From positions 4,340,001 through 4,404,000 of the forward strand of contig NZ_LT907980.1 of NCBI RefSeq assembly GCF_900215155.1: 64,000 nt of DNA, read 5' to 3'. Source of the stretch: Marinobacter sp. LV10R510-11A (GTDB lineage Bacteria; Pseudomonadota; Gammaproteobacteria; Pseudomonadales; Oleiphilaceae). A program made the translations under genes and the position numbers. The notes beneath the pieces are model-generated. The model was given only the letters and a program-made list of their open reading frames with translations, did no database searches and was not told where the DNA came from. This document shows positions 58,055 to 64,000 of this stretch, piece after piece (the first letter of the stretch is position 1; every line of letters begins with the position of its first letter).

Positions 58055-58055
58055 T

Positions 58056-58358
58056 ATGGGTAGCACAAATCTGAAGCGAGAAGAGCAGGAGCTTCTTGAA
58101 GCGTATGAGGCTGGTGAGTTTCAGCCCGACTTGGACGACGAGCGCCGGAAATTCATTGCAAAGACGGCAGAAGATGCATTCAAGAAAGACAAGCGCATTA
58201 ATATCCGTATTTCTAGCCGAGATCTGGAAGCGCTCCAGCGCCGTGCGTTGGAAGAGGGTCTTCCATATCAATCACTCGTATCCAGCGTTTTGCACAAGTA
58301 TGTGTCCGGCGGGCTCAAGGATATTTCTGCTAACAAGTCGGGCCAGCAGACACGCTAG
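58056..58358 (+). CDS. CopG/RHH-type antitoxin
   Basis: A 100-residue antitoxin with an acidic helical N-terminus (KREEQELLEAYEAGEFQPDL) and a ribbon-helix-helix C-part (KRINIRISSRDLEALQRRAL, EEGLPYQSLVSSVLHKYVSG). AGGGGGTAGT gives the ribosome site across the toxin stop. Together with the preceding gene it forms the second intact module of the island. Confidence 0.86.
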   Translation: MGSTNLKREEQELLEAYEAGEFQPDLDDERRKFIAKTAEDAFKKDKRINIRISSRDLEALQRRALEEGLPYQSLVSSVLHKYVSGGLKDISANKSGQQTR

Positions 58359-58382
58359 TACATCCATTGGGTTCAACGTGAG

Positions 58383-58424
58383 AATAGCCCGGTTGAAATA
58401 TTGGCTGTGCTCAAGCTACCCCGT
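58383..58424 (+). pseudogene. RAYT 3'-end remnant
   Basis: ATAGCCCGGTTGAAATATTGGC and the next 20 bp are a diverged copy of the sequence that flanks and ends both larger RAYT copies (55566-55606 and 58588-58628). Only the extreme end survives. Confidence 0.6.
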
Positions 58425-58435
58425 GGCTCTAAACT

Positions 58436-58460
58436 AATCATGGACAGGCCCGACACGGCT
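58436..58460 (+). repeat. Diverged REP copy
   Basis: AATCATGGACAGGCCCGACACGG, a variant with a changed right half. Confidence 0.6.
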
Positions 58461-58469
58461 GATCATCAG

Positions 58470-58588
58470 TCAGTGCGAGGCCAATTCGTTGAAAAACGAC
58501 GGATTGTCCTGAATTGTTGCCAGCACTTTGGCCGCCAAGCCAGTGGGGTTGCGGCGCTTGGTTTCCCAGCTTCTGATGGTGTCGACAG
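58470..58588 (-). pseudogene. HTH antitoxin remnant (NadS/HigA-like C-terminus)
   Basis: On the minus strand the frame reads VDTIRSWETKRRNPTGLAAK, then VLATIQDNPSFFNELASH and a stop at 58470. This is the recognition helix and C-terminus of a NadS/HigA-type antitoxin. The 5' part has been replaced by the RAYT end with a REP half site (58588). No toxin is left beside it. It is the only module of the island on this strand. Confidence 0.75.
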
Positions 58589-58616
58589 CATAGCCTGGTT
58601 GAAGTATTGGCAGCAC

Positions 58617-59579
58617 TCAGGCTGCCCGTCGTCGCCGGCTCTTGCGATAATCCTGGTAAGTTTCCTCAAATCGGGTAGCTCGTTCACACCACTGGCCAGG
58701 ATCAAGGTTCAGCCGCTCCAGAATGGGCAGGGCTTTTTCATCAATTGCGCCGCGTTTGTCATCCCGGCTGATTCGGCCGGTGCAGTCGACTAGTTCCAGG
58801 TAATCCTCAAAGCTGAACAGAATGCCCCGCTGGAAGCTGTTTCGGATGACCCCTTCAAATCCTAGTAATGGCTTTAGCGGCACCGCAAAATCATTCAAGG
58901 CCTGCTGCTCCGTTTGCTGTTGAATGGCCTCGGCGAGGCTAAAGGTGGGTTTGATACGTTCCTTGATGCTGGTGTGATCTGATGTTTCCGGGGTGTCCGC
59001 CATCGCGGCTCGAATGGGGTTCAAGTCCACATACGCCATGCAGGAGAGCAGGGCTTCTTCGGTGTCCAGAGGCTGGGATTTGAAGCGGCTTTCCCAGAAA
59101 TGCCCAGTACACTGATCCTCTCGGTTGGCTTGCCGGGCAATGGGTTCGTTCAGGCATTTCATGAACCAGCTCAAATCGCCAAGCCGGGCCCTGAAAGTTT
59201 CCGCGTACTGCGCCACTCGCCCTAGCTCGGCAGCGCATAGCTTATCCCCCCGATGATACCGTTGAACTAGGGGCGGCCCCTTGTGCAGGCTGCACCAGCG
59301 CGCCAGAACTTCATCGTTACTCCAAGGTTCAACGTCATCTGGGCAGAGCTTGACCACCAGATGATAGTGGTTGGACATCACCGCGTACGCGGCAATGTCC
59401 ATCGCAAACACTGAAGCCAGCAGGCGAATTCGTTCTTCAATCCAGCCGCGCCGGTGTTCGTAACAGCGCCCGGTGGCGTGATCTCGGCCGCAGAGGAAGG
59501 TACGCCTCACGCAGCGCGAAATTACGTGGTAGAAAGGGGTGTCTGAAACGCAGACCAATTCAGCGCGAGCTCTGGGCAT
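58617..59579 (-). mobile_element. Full-length REP-associated tyrosine transposase (RAYT)
   Basis: A 320-residue Y1 transposase of the TnpA_REP/RAYT group. The HUH metal site is AVMSNHYHLVVKLCPDD (His71 and His73), and the probable catalytic tyrosine is in CMAYVDLNPIRAAM (Tyr183). A basic tail (YRKSRRRRAA) ends the protein. RAYTs are single-copy domesticated transposases that cut REP sequences and are thought to spread them. This copy looks complete and is almost identical to relic 1, so the duplication is recent. Its 3' flank holds a REP half site (ACAGCATAGCC). Confidence 0.92.
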
Positions 59580-59701
59580 GTCGAAATCCTTATCTTCCGT
59601 GATCCATTGATATTTGGCGTAAGCTGTACAAATACACAGATGTATAAGTGTACAGTAGTATGGGTTGGCCCGGATGGCAAATCACGAACTCGCAAGGAAT
59701 A

Positions 59702-59740
59702 ATCATGGACAGGCACAGCCTAGGCCGGGCACAGCCTAGT
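59702..59740 (+). repeat. REP copy with duplicated right half
   Basis: ATCATGGACAGGCACAGCCTAGG followed by a second GGCACAGCCTAG, upstream of the RAYT start. Confidence 0.7.
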
Positions 59741-59872
59741 CCGCGCTGCTTTACTCGTGCCACTTCGTTCACCTGTGAGCGATATGAGGCTTTAATCGTT
59801 CATCTATGAACTAGTTATACTTTAAAATTTGCATGTTAATATGGTGAAAAATTGCGTACAGGCACAGAGTGC

Positions 59873-59956
59873 CGGGCTTTTTCATCGATCGCGCCGCGTT
59901 TGTCATCCCTGCTAATCCGGCCGGTACAGTCCACCAGTTCCAGATAATCTTCGAGG
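59873..59956 (-). pseudogene. RAYT internal fragment (relic 3)
   Basis: The minus strand reads EDYLELVDCTGRISRDDKRG and AIDEKA, matching residues near 275-300 of the intact RAYT, but with several silent base changes compared with the two long copies. It is therefore an older insertion or another lineage. It is cut on both sides by REP-like sequence. Confidence 0.8.
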
Positions 59957-59962
59957 ACAGGG

Positions 59963-59985
59963 ATCATGGACAGGCACAATTTAGG
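59963..59985 (+). repeat. REP copy next to RAYT relic 3
   Basis: ATCATGGACAGGCACAATTTAGG. Confidence 0.65.
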
Positions 59986-60048
59986 CCCCCGTATGCCCGG
60001 AATGGAATTGCCTGAGCTCAACTCTTTTCTTATACGCTTGAGGAAATA

Positions 60049-61527
60049 ATGCGAACAGCCTGGAATGCAGCGCTTTGGCTATTAGTTGCTGCCGTATTTG
60101 TCTGCGTTTTATTTGCAGACTTTTTATCGCTGCCATTCGGCGGCTATGCTTCACAGCGGTTTATATTGGTAGGCCTGCTGGGGTTGGTCGTTGTTTTTTC
60201 TTTGACGGTTTTAGTGTACCGATACGGCTGGCCGCTGGTCAGATATGTGTGGCCTGTAGCCCTAATTGCAGGCGGGTTCATTCTGCTTGCGCTGCCATTT
60301 GGTGAAGCTTCTTACAATTGGGCAGAGCCCGGAATGTATGGGGCATTCTTTCTTGGTTTCGTGTTATCGGGTTGTTTGCCGAGAAGCGACGAGCAGAGGC
60401 GGTATTCGGTAGTCGTTCTGGTTGGTGTAGCGGCGGTCACTGCCGCTTTTTATGGTGGTGCCACTATAACGGTTTACATGTTTGCGCTTTCTGACCAGGT
60501 AGCAAATATGTCGAATTTTATCCCCTGGGGCTTTGTTAATATTCGCTACTGGAGCCATACCGCAACCTGGCTGTTGCCTCTCTTGCCCCTGGCGGTTCTT
60601 ATAGGGCCCTTAAAAGATGAACGGCTCTGGCGCTTCTTCGTAGCACTTGGCGCTGCGCTTTGGTGGTGGGTCGAGTTTCTTTCCACTTCTCGGGGCAGCA
60701 TGCTGGGCATTGCTTTTGGTGTGATATTGGCGGCTGTGCTGATCGGGCGACCAGTTTTGCCTTGGCTGCGAGTGTTTTTACGTTATCTGGCTTATGGCGT
60801 GCTGGCATGGCTGCTGCTCTCCGTAATCATCCCCTCGATCTTTTTGGATGAAGTGAGCATGCGCTCCTTAAAGTCGGATTCGTCTGGCCGGATGCCGTTA
60901 TTTCTTGAAGCTTGGCGCATGAGCCTTGAAAACTTCCCCTTCGGCCTGGGGCCGCAGTCTTGGCTGACCCACGAAGTATTGACTGAAGAGTACCAGCAGT
61001 CTCGTAAATTTGGTCATCCCCATAATATGTATTTGATGTGGGCTGCAGAATACGGGTGGCTGTTGATCGGCGCACTTATGCTGTTTGTTGGCCAAGCTGT
61101 GCGATTGTTCTGGCAGCGGCGAGCAGAAGTACGTGTTGCTGGCGGTGGTGAGCTGGCACTTTCGCTGGCGGCGTTCACGGCGTCAGTCTCCGCTGCGCTG
61201 CTGCATGCAGGTGTTTCGGCCGTATTTATGGCTCCGGGCTCAATGTTGATTGGGTTTCTCGTGCTTTCTGTATTCTGGGCACTCATTACTCCTGATTTAT
61301 TGCCTGCCACCCAGAAGAGGCGCACTGGGAAAAGGTTTGTAGCTGCGGCTATCGTTGCACTCGTGATGGGTATTTCATGCTTTTATTGGTTGTCTGAGGT
61401 GTCGGCCTACCATGAATCCATGGAGGACGATCTGGAGTTCTATTATGAAGAGGTGCCCGCGGGTACTCTGCCGAGATTCTGGTTTCATGGGAATTTCCCT
61501 CGCCATCCGAGTCAAATGCCCTTGTGA
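60049..61527 (+). CDS. Wzy_C / O-antigen ligase family protein, probable pilin glycosyltransferase (TfpO/PglL type)
   Basis: A 492-residue polytopic membrane protein with about ten to twelve helices and a Wzy_C domain whose periplasmic loop contains FGHPHNMYLMWAAEYGW, the motif of O-antigen ligases and O-oligosaccharyltransferases. In Pseudomonas a tfpO (pilO) gene of this kind lies directly after pilA and transfers an O-antigen unit to the pilin. Here it is the first normal gene after pilA, 6.1 kb away, with the repeat island in between. The pilin lacks the C-terminal serine used by TfpO, so the target site would differ. GAGGAAATAATG marks the start. Confidence 0.82.
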   Translation: MRTAWNAALWLLVAAVFVCVLFADFLSLPFGGYASQRFILVGLLGLVVVFSLTVLVYRYGWPLVRYVWPVALIAGGFILLALPFGEASYNWAEPGMYGAFFLGFVLSGCLPRSDEQRRYSVVVLVGVAAVTAAFYGGATITVYMFALSDQVANMSNFIPWGFVNIRYWSHTATWLLPLLPLAVLIGPLKDERLWRFFVALGAALWWWVEFLSTSRGSMLGIAFGVILAAVLIGRPVLPWLRVFLRYLAYGVLAWLLLSVIIPSIFLDEVSMRSLKSDSSGRMPLFLEAWRMSLENFPFGLGPQSWLTHEVLTEEYQQSRKFGHPHNMYLMWAAEYGWLLIGALMLFVGQAVRLFWQRRAEVRVAGGGELALSLAAFTASVSAALLHAGVSAVFMAPGSMLIGFLVLSVFWALITPDLLPATQKRRTGKRFVAAAIVALVMGISCFYWLSEVSAYHESMEDDLEFYYEEVPAGTLPRFWFHGNFPRHPSQMPL

Positions 61528-61585
61528 TGATTGCGGTGAAGGTTATCAAGGCTGATGAGGGCGCAGCCATAGGTGATCATAGGTG

Positions 61586-61609
61586 ATCATGGACAGGCAC
61601 AGAACAGCC
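61586..61609 (+). repeat. REP copy upstream of higBA
   Basis: GATCATGGACAGGCACAGAACAGCC, preceded by a 10-bp duplication (AGGTGATCAT at 61571 and 61581). Confidence 0.7.
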
Positions 61610-61623
61610 GATAATAAAGATGA

Positions 61624-61669
61624 GTTTCTTTTTTGGAAACATCTATGATAAAGTTTCTAAAACGGAAAC
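61624..61669 (+). promoter_or_regulatory. Twin operator around the higBA -10 box
   Basis: Two dyads of identical layout, GTTTC-N7-GAAAC, lie at 61624-61640 and 61653-61669. Between them is TATGAT (61644-61649), a good -10 box. HigA-type antitoxins bind such sites. Binding to both would bury the promoter. Confidence 0.75.
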
Positions 61670-61680
61670 AAGGAAGGTCG

Positions 61681-61896
61681 GTGCACGTTATTTCAAGGAA
61701 GCCGTTTAATGACGCAGTTCGGATGCATCCCAATGACAGGGATGCGTTGATCAACACTTACATAACCTTGCGTGGCGGGAAATTTGAAGCTCCCGATCAG
61801 TTACGCCAAGTTTTTCCGTCTTTAGACAACTTTAAGTATCGGGACAAATGGTGGGTGATTGACATTGGCGGTAACAACTTGCGTACGACCGCCTAA
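61681..61896 (+). pseudogene. higB: HigB toxin, C-terminally truncated
   Basis: From GTG 61681 (site AAGGAAGG just before) the frame reads VHVISRKPFNDAVRMHPNDR, RQVFPSLDNFKYRDKWWVID and IGGNNLRTTA, then stops. HigB toxins of this type are about 100 residues and continue after NNLR with a beta strand and basic helix that complete the RNase site. Here only 71 residues remain and the stop is followed by the HigA leader, so about 30 residues were deleted. An upstream in-frame ATG at 61645 would add an unconserved tail. Activity is unlikely. Confidence 0.85.
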
Positions 61897-61930
61897 CCCA
61901 GAAATACCGCAGAAACAAGGAGTGACACTT

Positions 61931-62347
61931 ATGCTATCCGCTGCTTGTATTCAAATGAGAAACGCTCTGGCGCAAGTGCCCTTCCTTGCTCGTATCGATA
62001 CCCAAGACGACTACGAGCACGCCATGGCGCTGATGGATGCATTGGTGAGCGACTATGCTGCCAATAAGTCACTGATTGAGATTTTGGCTTTGAGCATCGA
62101 GCGCTGGGAAGATCAGGCCGAGGAGTTCTCAGAGTTCAATGCCACAGTTGCTAAAATGGATAATGGTATTGCTGTACTGAAAACGCTGATGGCACAATAT
62201 GGCCTCGGCGTTGCCGATCTTCCGGAGCTGGGTTCAAAGGGCAACGTGAGCAAGATCCTCAACGGCGCGGAAGGAAAGAAATTGACCCGCAAGCATATGG
62301 AAGCGTTAGGTCAGCGTTTCGGGGTACCTCCAACCCTGTTTTTTTGA
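61931..62347 (+). CDS. higA: HigA-type antitoxin
   Basis: A 138-residue antitoxin: an N-terminal dimerisation part (YEHAMALMDALVSDYAANKS) and an HTH near the C-terminus (GLGVADLPELGSKGNVSKIL, NGAEGKKLTRKHMEALGQRF). AAGGAG precedes the ATG. It appears complete, unlike its toxin, and probably still represses its promoter. Confidence 0.9.
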   Translation: MLSAACIQMRNALAQVPFLARIDTQDDYEHAMALMDALVSDYAANKSLIEILALSIERWEDQAEEFSEFNATVAKMDNGIAVLKTLMAQYGLGVADLPELGSKGNVSKILNGAEGKKLTRKHMEALGQRFGVPPTLFF

Positions 62348-62368
62348 GGTATAGGAAATTATATAAGA

Positions 62369-62388
62369 CCATGGACAGCCATAGCCTA
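62369..62388 (+). repeat. Diverged REP copy
   Basis: CCATGGACAGCCATAGCCTAAGG, joined to the Phd-type antitoxin remnant. Confidence 0.55.
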
Positions 62389-62396
62389 AGGCCTTC

Positions 62397-62498
62397 CGCA
62401 AGCCATGGCGGATTGGTTTTATGGCGGGTGAGTTCAAGGTTCCTGATGATTTCGATCGGATGGAGCAGGGTGAGATAACCGAAATGTTCGGGGCCTGA
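62397..62498 (+). pseudogene. Phd-type antitoxin remnant
   Basis: The frame reads FRKPWRIGFMAGEFKVPDDF then DRMEQGEITEMFGA and a stop. That is the C-terminal toxin-binding tail of a Phd-like antitoxin; the DNA-binding N-terminus is lost at the REP-like element. Confidence 0.7.
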
Positions 62499-62499
62499 C

Positions 62500-62571
62500 G
62501 TGAACCTGCTTCTATTACTCACTGCCGATGAGCTGGTGGCCCGTTACCCAGGCCCTGTTCGGCGAGTGTGA
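62500..62571 (+). pseudogene. PIN-domain toxin remnant, all but both ends deleted
   Basis: From GTG 62500 the 23 codons read VNLLLLLTADELVARYPGPV and RRV. PIN toxins that follow Phd antitoxins begin MNLLLDTH and end LLTADPLVAQYPGPVRK-like. So the first five residues are fused directly to the last 18, with the whole PIN core (about 100 residues and all active-site acids) removed. It overlaps the antitoxin as in intact pairs. Confidence 0.75.
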
Positions 62572-62615
62572 TGGGTAGGCCCCCACAATCACTCCCCATC
62601 CATCGCTGGCTCTCC

Positions 62616-62638
62616 AATCATCATGGATAGTCACTGCA
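62616..62638 (+). repeat. Last diverged REP copy
   Basis: AATCATCATGGATAGTCACTGC, the rightmost trace of the repeat family. From here to 62803 I see only the promoter region of the next gene. Confidence 0.5.
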
Positions 62639-62731
62639 CGCGTATATGAGCTTTTTCCCAAATGATGGGGCAGTTTCCGAGAACCAGTTTCCATTTTACA
62701 TCATTTAAAAGTGTCGGCCTTCGCACTGATA

Positions 62732-62737
62732 TATAAT
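62732..62737 (+). promoter_or_regulatory. -10 box upstream of the lipoprotein gene
   Basis: TATAAT at 62732-62737, about 67 bp before the ATG; no clear -35 box was found. Confidence 0.45.
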
Positions 62738-62803
62738 GCTGCGCGTTTCAGACTATATACACAATATTTCGGCTAAATCAGATCACCACTTTTGGGAGTA
62801 AGC

Positions 62804-64000
62804 ATGCACAAATTCAGGGGAATGATTGTTGCTATATCTATAGCGTTACTGGGTGGGTGCGCGAGCCCTCGACCGCCAATGACGCCTGAGCAGCAAGCCA
62901 TGGCGCAAGAAATGCAAAAAGCATTTATTGCTCGAATGAATGCCGGTGTACGACAGCAGCAGGCGGCGCAACCAGCACCCGTGTCGGAACCAGTTAGTTT
63001 GATTAGTGAACAAGAGTTGGCAGAACAGATTGCCGCTGTAAAAAGTGATGGGGATGCGGTTGAAATTCGCCGTGTGCGTGATGGCCTGATGATTGGTGGA
63101 GCGCCTTATTTGGATCCTGAAGGCGAGATTACTGGATTTTCTGCAAATGCCCTGGCCGGCGACATCGTTTACGCCCTAAAGAGTGGTCGCAACGAACTCA
63201 CGTTTAAGTATCTCTCCAGTGCCGGAAACTCCGAGCCTGTAACGCTGGGCACGGCTACTAAAGATACCACGGGTGTTTCATTTACTTCCGTAACAGGCAA
63301 GAAGCTTGCGGGGCAAAACGTGGTTGGCACATCCACCGGGGTGCTGGTTACCCGCGATGCGTCGGTGTTCCATTATACGCCGGGGCAGCGTGTCAGCACT
63401 TTGATGGTGCCAGAAAGTTATCACGTTGCAGCTTTGCAGAAAGGGGATTTTGGCTCCACGGGTTACTTGCTCATTGAAAAGAACGAAGAAACAAAAGAAG
63501 GCTTGGCGGGCCTGACCAGTATTGTCGGCTCCCTTGGGGAAACGGTGGGCCTTTCTGAGGCGGACGGCTATATGCTGTTGAACGCTGAAACCGGAGAGCT
63601 CGTTAAGCTTGATATCAGCACAGATGATAAGGATGTTTCAATTGGCCGCGGTTGCGAACGCCAAAATGATTTTGTGAACAAGTGTAGTTCATTTGATTCT
63701 TATGAAAGCCTCTACCGCCCAGACGGAACTCGAAATCGGGGTCACTATTTCTGGCGCGTAGATTGGATGCAAACACCAGAAGGGCCGTTTGCGGTTGTTC
63801 AGGAAGCGGGTACTCGCAAGATCAACGTTATCAACCTAAACGAAGACAAGCGTGTGACCGTTCTTGAGCGAACACTTGGCATTGCCTCTCACGATGTTAC
63901 CCAGGCTCCAGACGGAACGATTCGGGTTGAGGCTCAGATGGGGTTCTCTAAAGAAACCGTTAGCGACTCATTAAAGGCATACGATGCGGGTCTGAGGGCG
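62804..64000 (+). CDS. Predicted lipoprotein of unknown function, cut by the window end
   Basis: The frame is open from ATG 62804 to the right edge (399 codons). The start MHKFRGMIVAISIALLGGCA is a lipoprotein signal with lipobox LGGC. After a short Gln/Ala/Pro linker the protein reads as beta-strand-rich, with segments such as VTLGTATKDTTGVSFTSVTG and a pattern of repeats around GLTSIVGSLGETVGLSEADG that could be propeller-like. I do not recognise the family. GGGAG lies 5 bp before the ATG. Confidence 0.75.
   Translation, partial: MHKFRGMIVAISIALLGGCASPRPPMTPEQQAMAQEMQKAFIARMNAGVRQQQAAQPAPVSEPVSLISEQELAEQIAAVKSDGDAVEIRRVRDGLMIGGAPYLDPEGEITGFSANALAGDIVYALKSGRNELTFKYLSSAGNSEPVTLGTATKDTTGVSFTSVTGKKLAGQNVVGTSTGVLVTRDASVFHYTPGQRVSTLMVPESYHVAALQKGDFGSTGYLLIEKNEETKEGLAGLTSIVGSLGETVGLSEADGYMLLNAETGELVKLDISTDDKDVSIGRGCERQNDFVNKCSSFDSYESLYRPDGTRNRGHYFWRVDWMQTPEGPFAVVQEAGTRKINVINLNEDKRVTVLERTLGIASHDVTQAPDGTIRVEAQMGFSKETVSDSLKAYDAGLRA

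Larger units (their letters stand above)
59580..60048. other. Intergenic stretch between the RAYT and tfpO
   Basis: This 469-bp stretch holds REP copies at 59702-59740 and 59963-59985, a RAYT fragment at 59873-59956, and AT-rich sequence around 59800-59850. I see no intact gene. A GAGGAAATA ribosome site for tfpO lies at its right end. Confidence 0.6.

Noticed and set aside
53955..62640. Chromosomal integron with attC sites
   Set aside because: The small toxin-antitoxin cassettes suggested it, but I found no paired RYYYAAC/GTTRRRY core sites at module edges and no integrase. GTTATG motifs in the repeats do not fit the core.

Overview
The window reads as a chromosomal segment of a gammaproteobacterium, most likely Marinobacter or a close relative. 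This rests on the gene order (mreBCD-maf-rng-yhdP; mgtE-ptsO-rapZ-ptsN-hpf-rpoN-lptBAC-kdsCD; mlaFEDCB-ibaG-murA-hisGDC; pilABCD-coaE-yacG), which follows the Pseudomonas/Marinobacter layout, and on protein features such as short-form HisG and the DUF1302/DUF1329 pair. The genus is an inference; no 16S or marker search was possible.

Layout. 1-2303: remnants of a pyruvate carboxylase locus (pycB, pycA and a divergent lysR), each with internal deletions. 2293-5626 (minus): gatCAB amidotransferase. 5909-13891 (plus): mreBCD cell-shape genes, a maf gene with its middle missing, rng and yhdP. 13888-23218 (minus): yjgA, mgtE, the nitrogen PTS/sigma-54 cluster, and the LPS export and Kdo genes. 23496-31188 (plus): Mla phospholipid transport, ibaG, murA and hisGDC. 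31208-31321: a cloverleaf-like palindrome. 31358-40119: a NIF3-family gene, yhcB, zapE, a DUF1302/DUF1329 envelope pair and a large MalT-like LuxR regulator. 40158-53157 (minus): bax-like glucosaminidase, a large lipoprotein, yfaZ, yacG, a hybrid histidine kinase, trmO, an outer-membrane candidate, coaE, pilD, pilC and pilB. 53481: pilA behind a good sigma-54 promoter, fitting the rpoN gene in the same window.

The unusual part is 53955-62640, between pilA and a pilin-glycosylase-like gene (tfpO/pglL type) and just beyond it. About 30 copies of a short imperfect palindrome (core ATCATGGACAGGCACAGC) are scattered here, several fused to an intrinsic-terminator hairpin. Among them lie one intact and at least two or three broken copies of a REP-associated tyrosine transposase (RAYT), and at least six type II toxin-antitoxin modules in different states of decay. 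Two modules look whole. In the others the toxin is truncated while three still have an intact antitoxin. I read this as a REP/RAYT-driven toxin-antitoxin graveyard or cassette array inserted at the pilin locus.

A second theme is deletion. Many dispensable genes (pycB, pycA, lysR, maf, higB, brnT, a PIN toxin) carry clean internal or terminal deletions, while essential genes (gat, mre, lpt, kds, mla, murA, rpoN, coaE) are complete. That contrast argues for real genome erosion rather than random sequencing error, though read-level checks would be needed to be certain.
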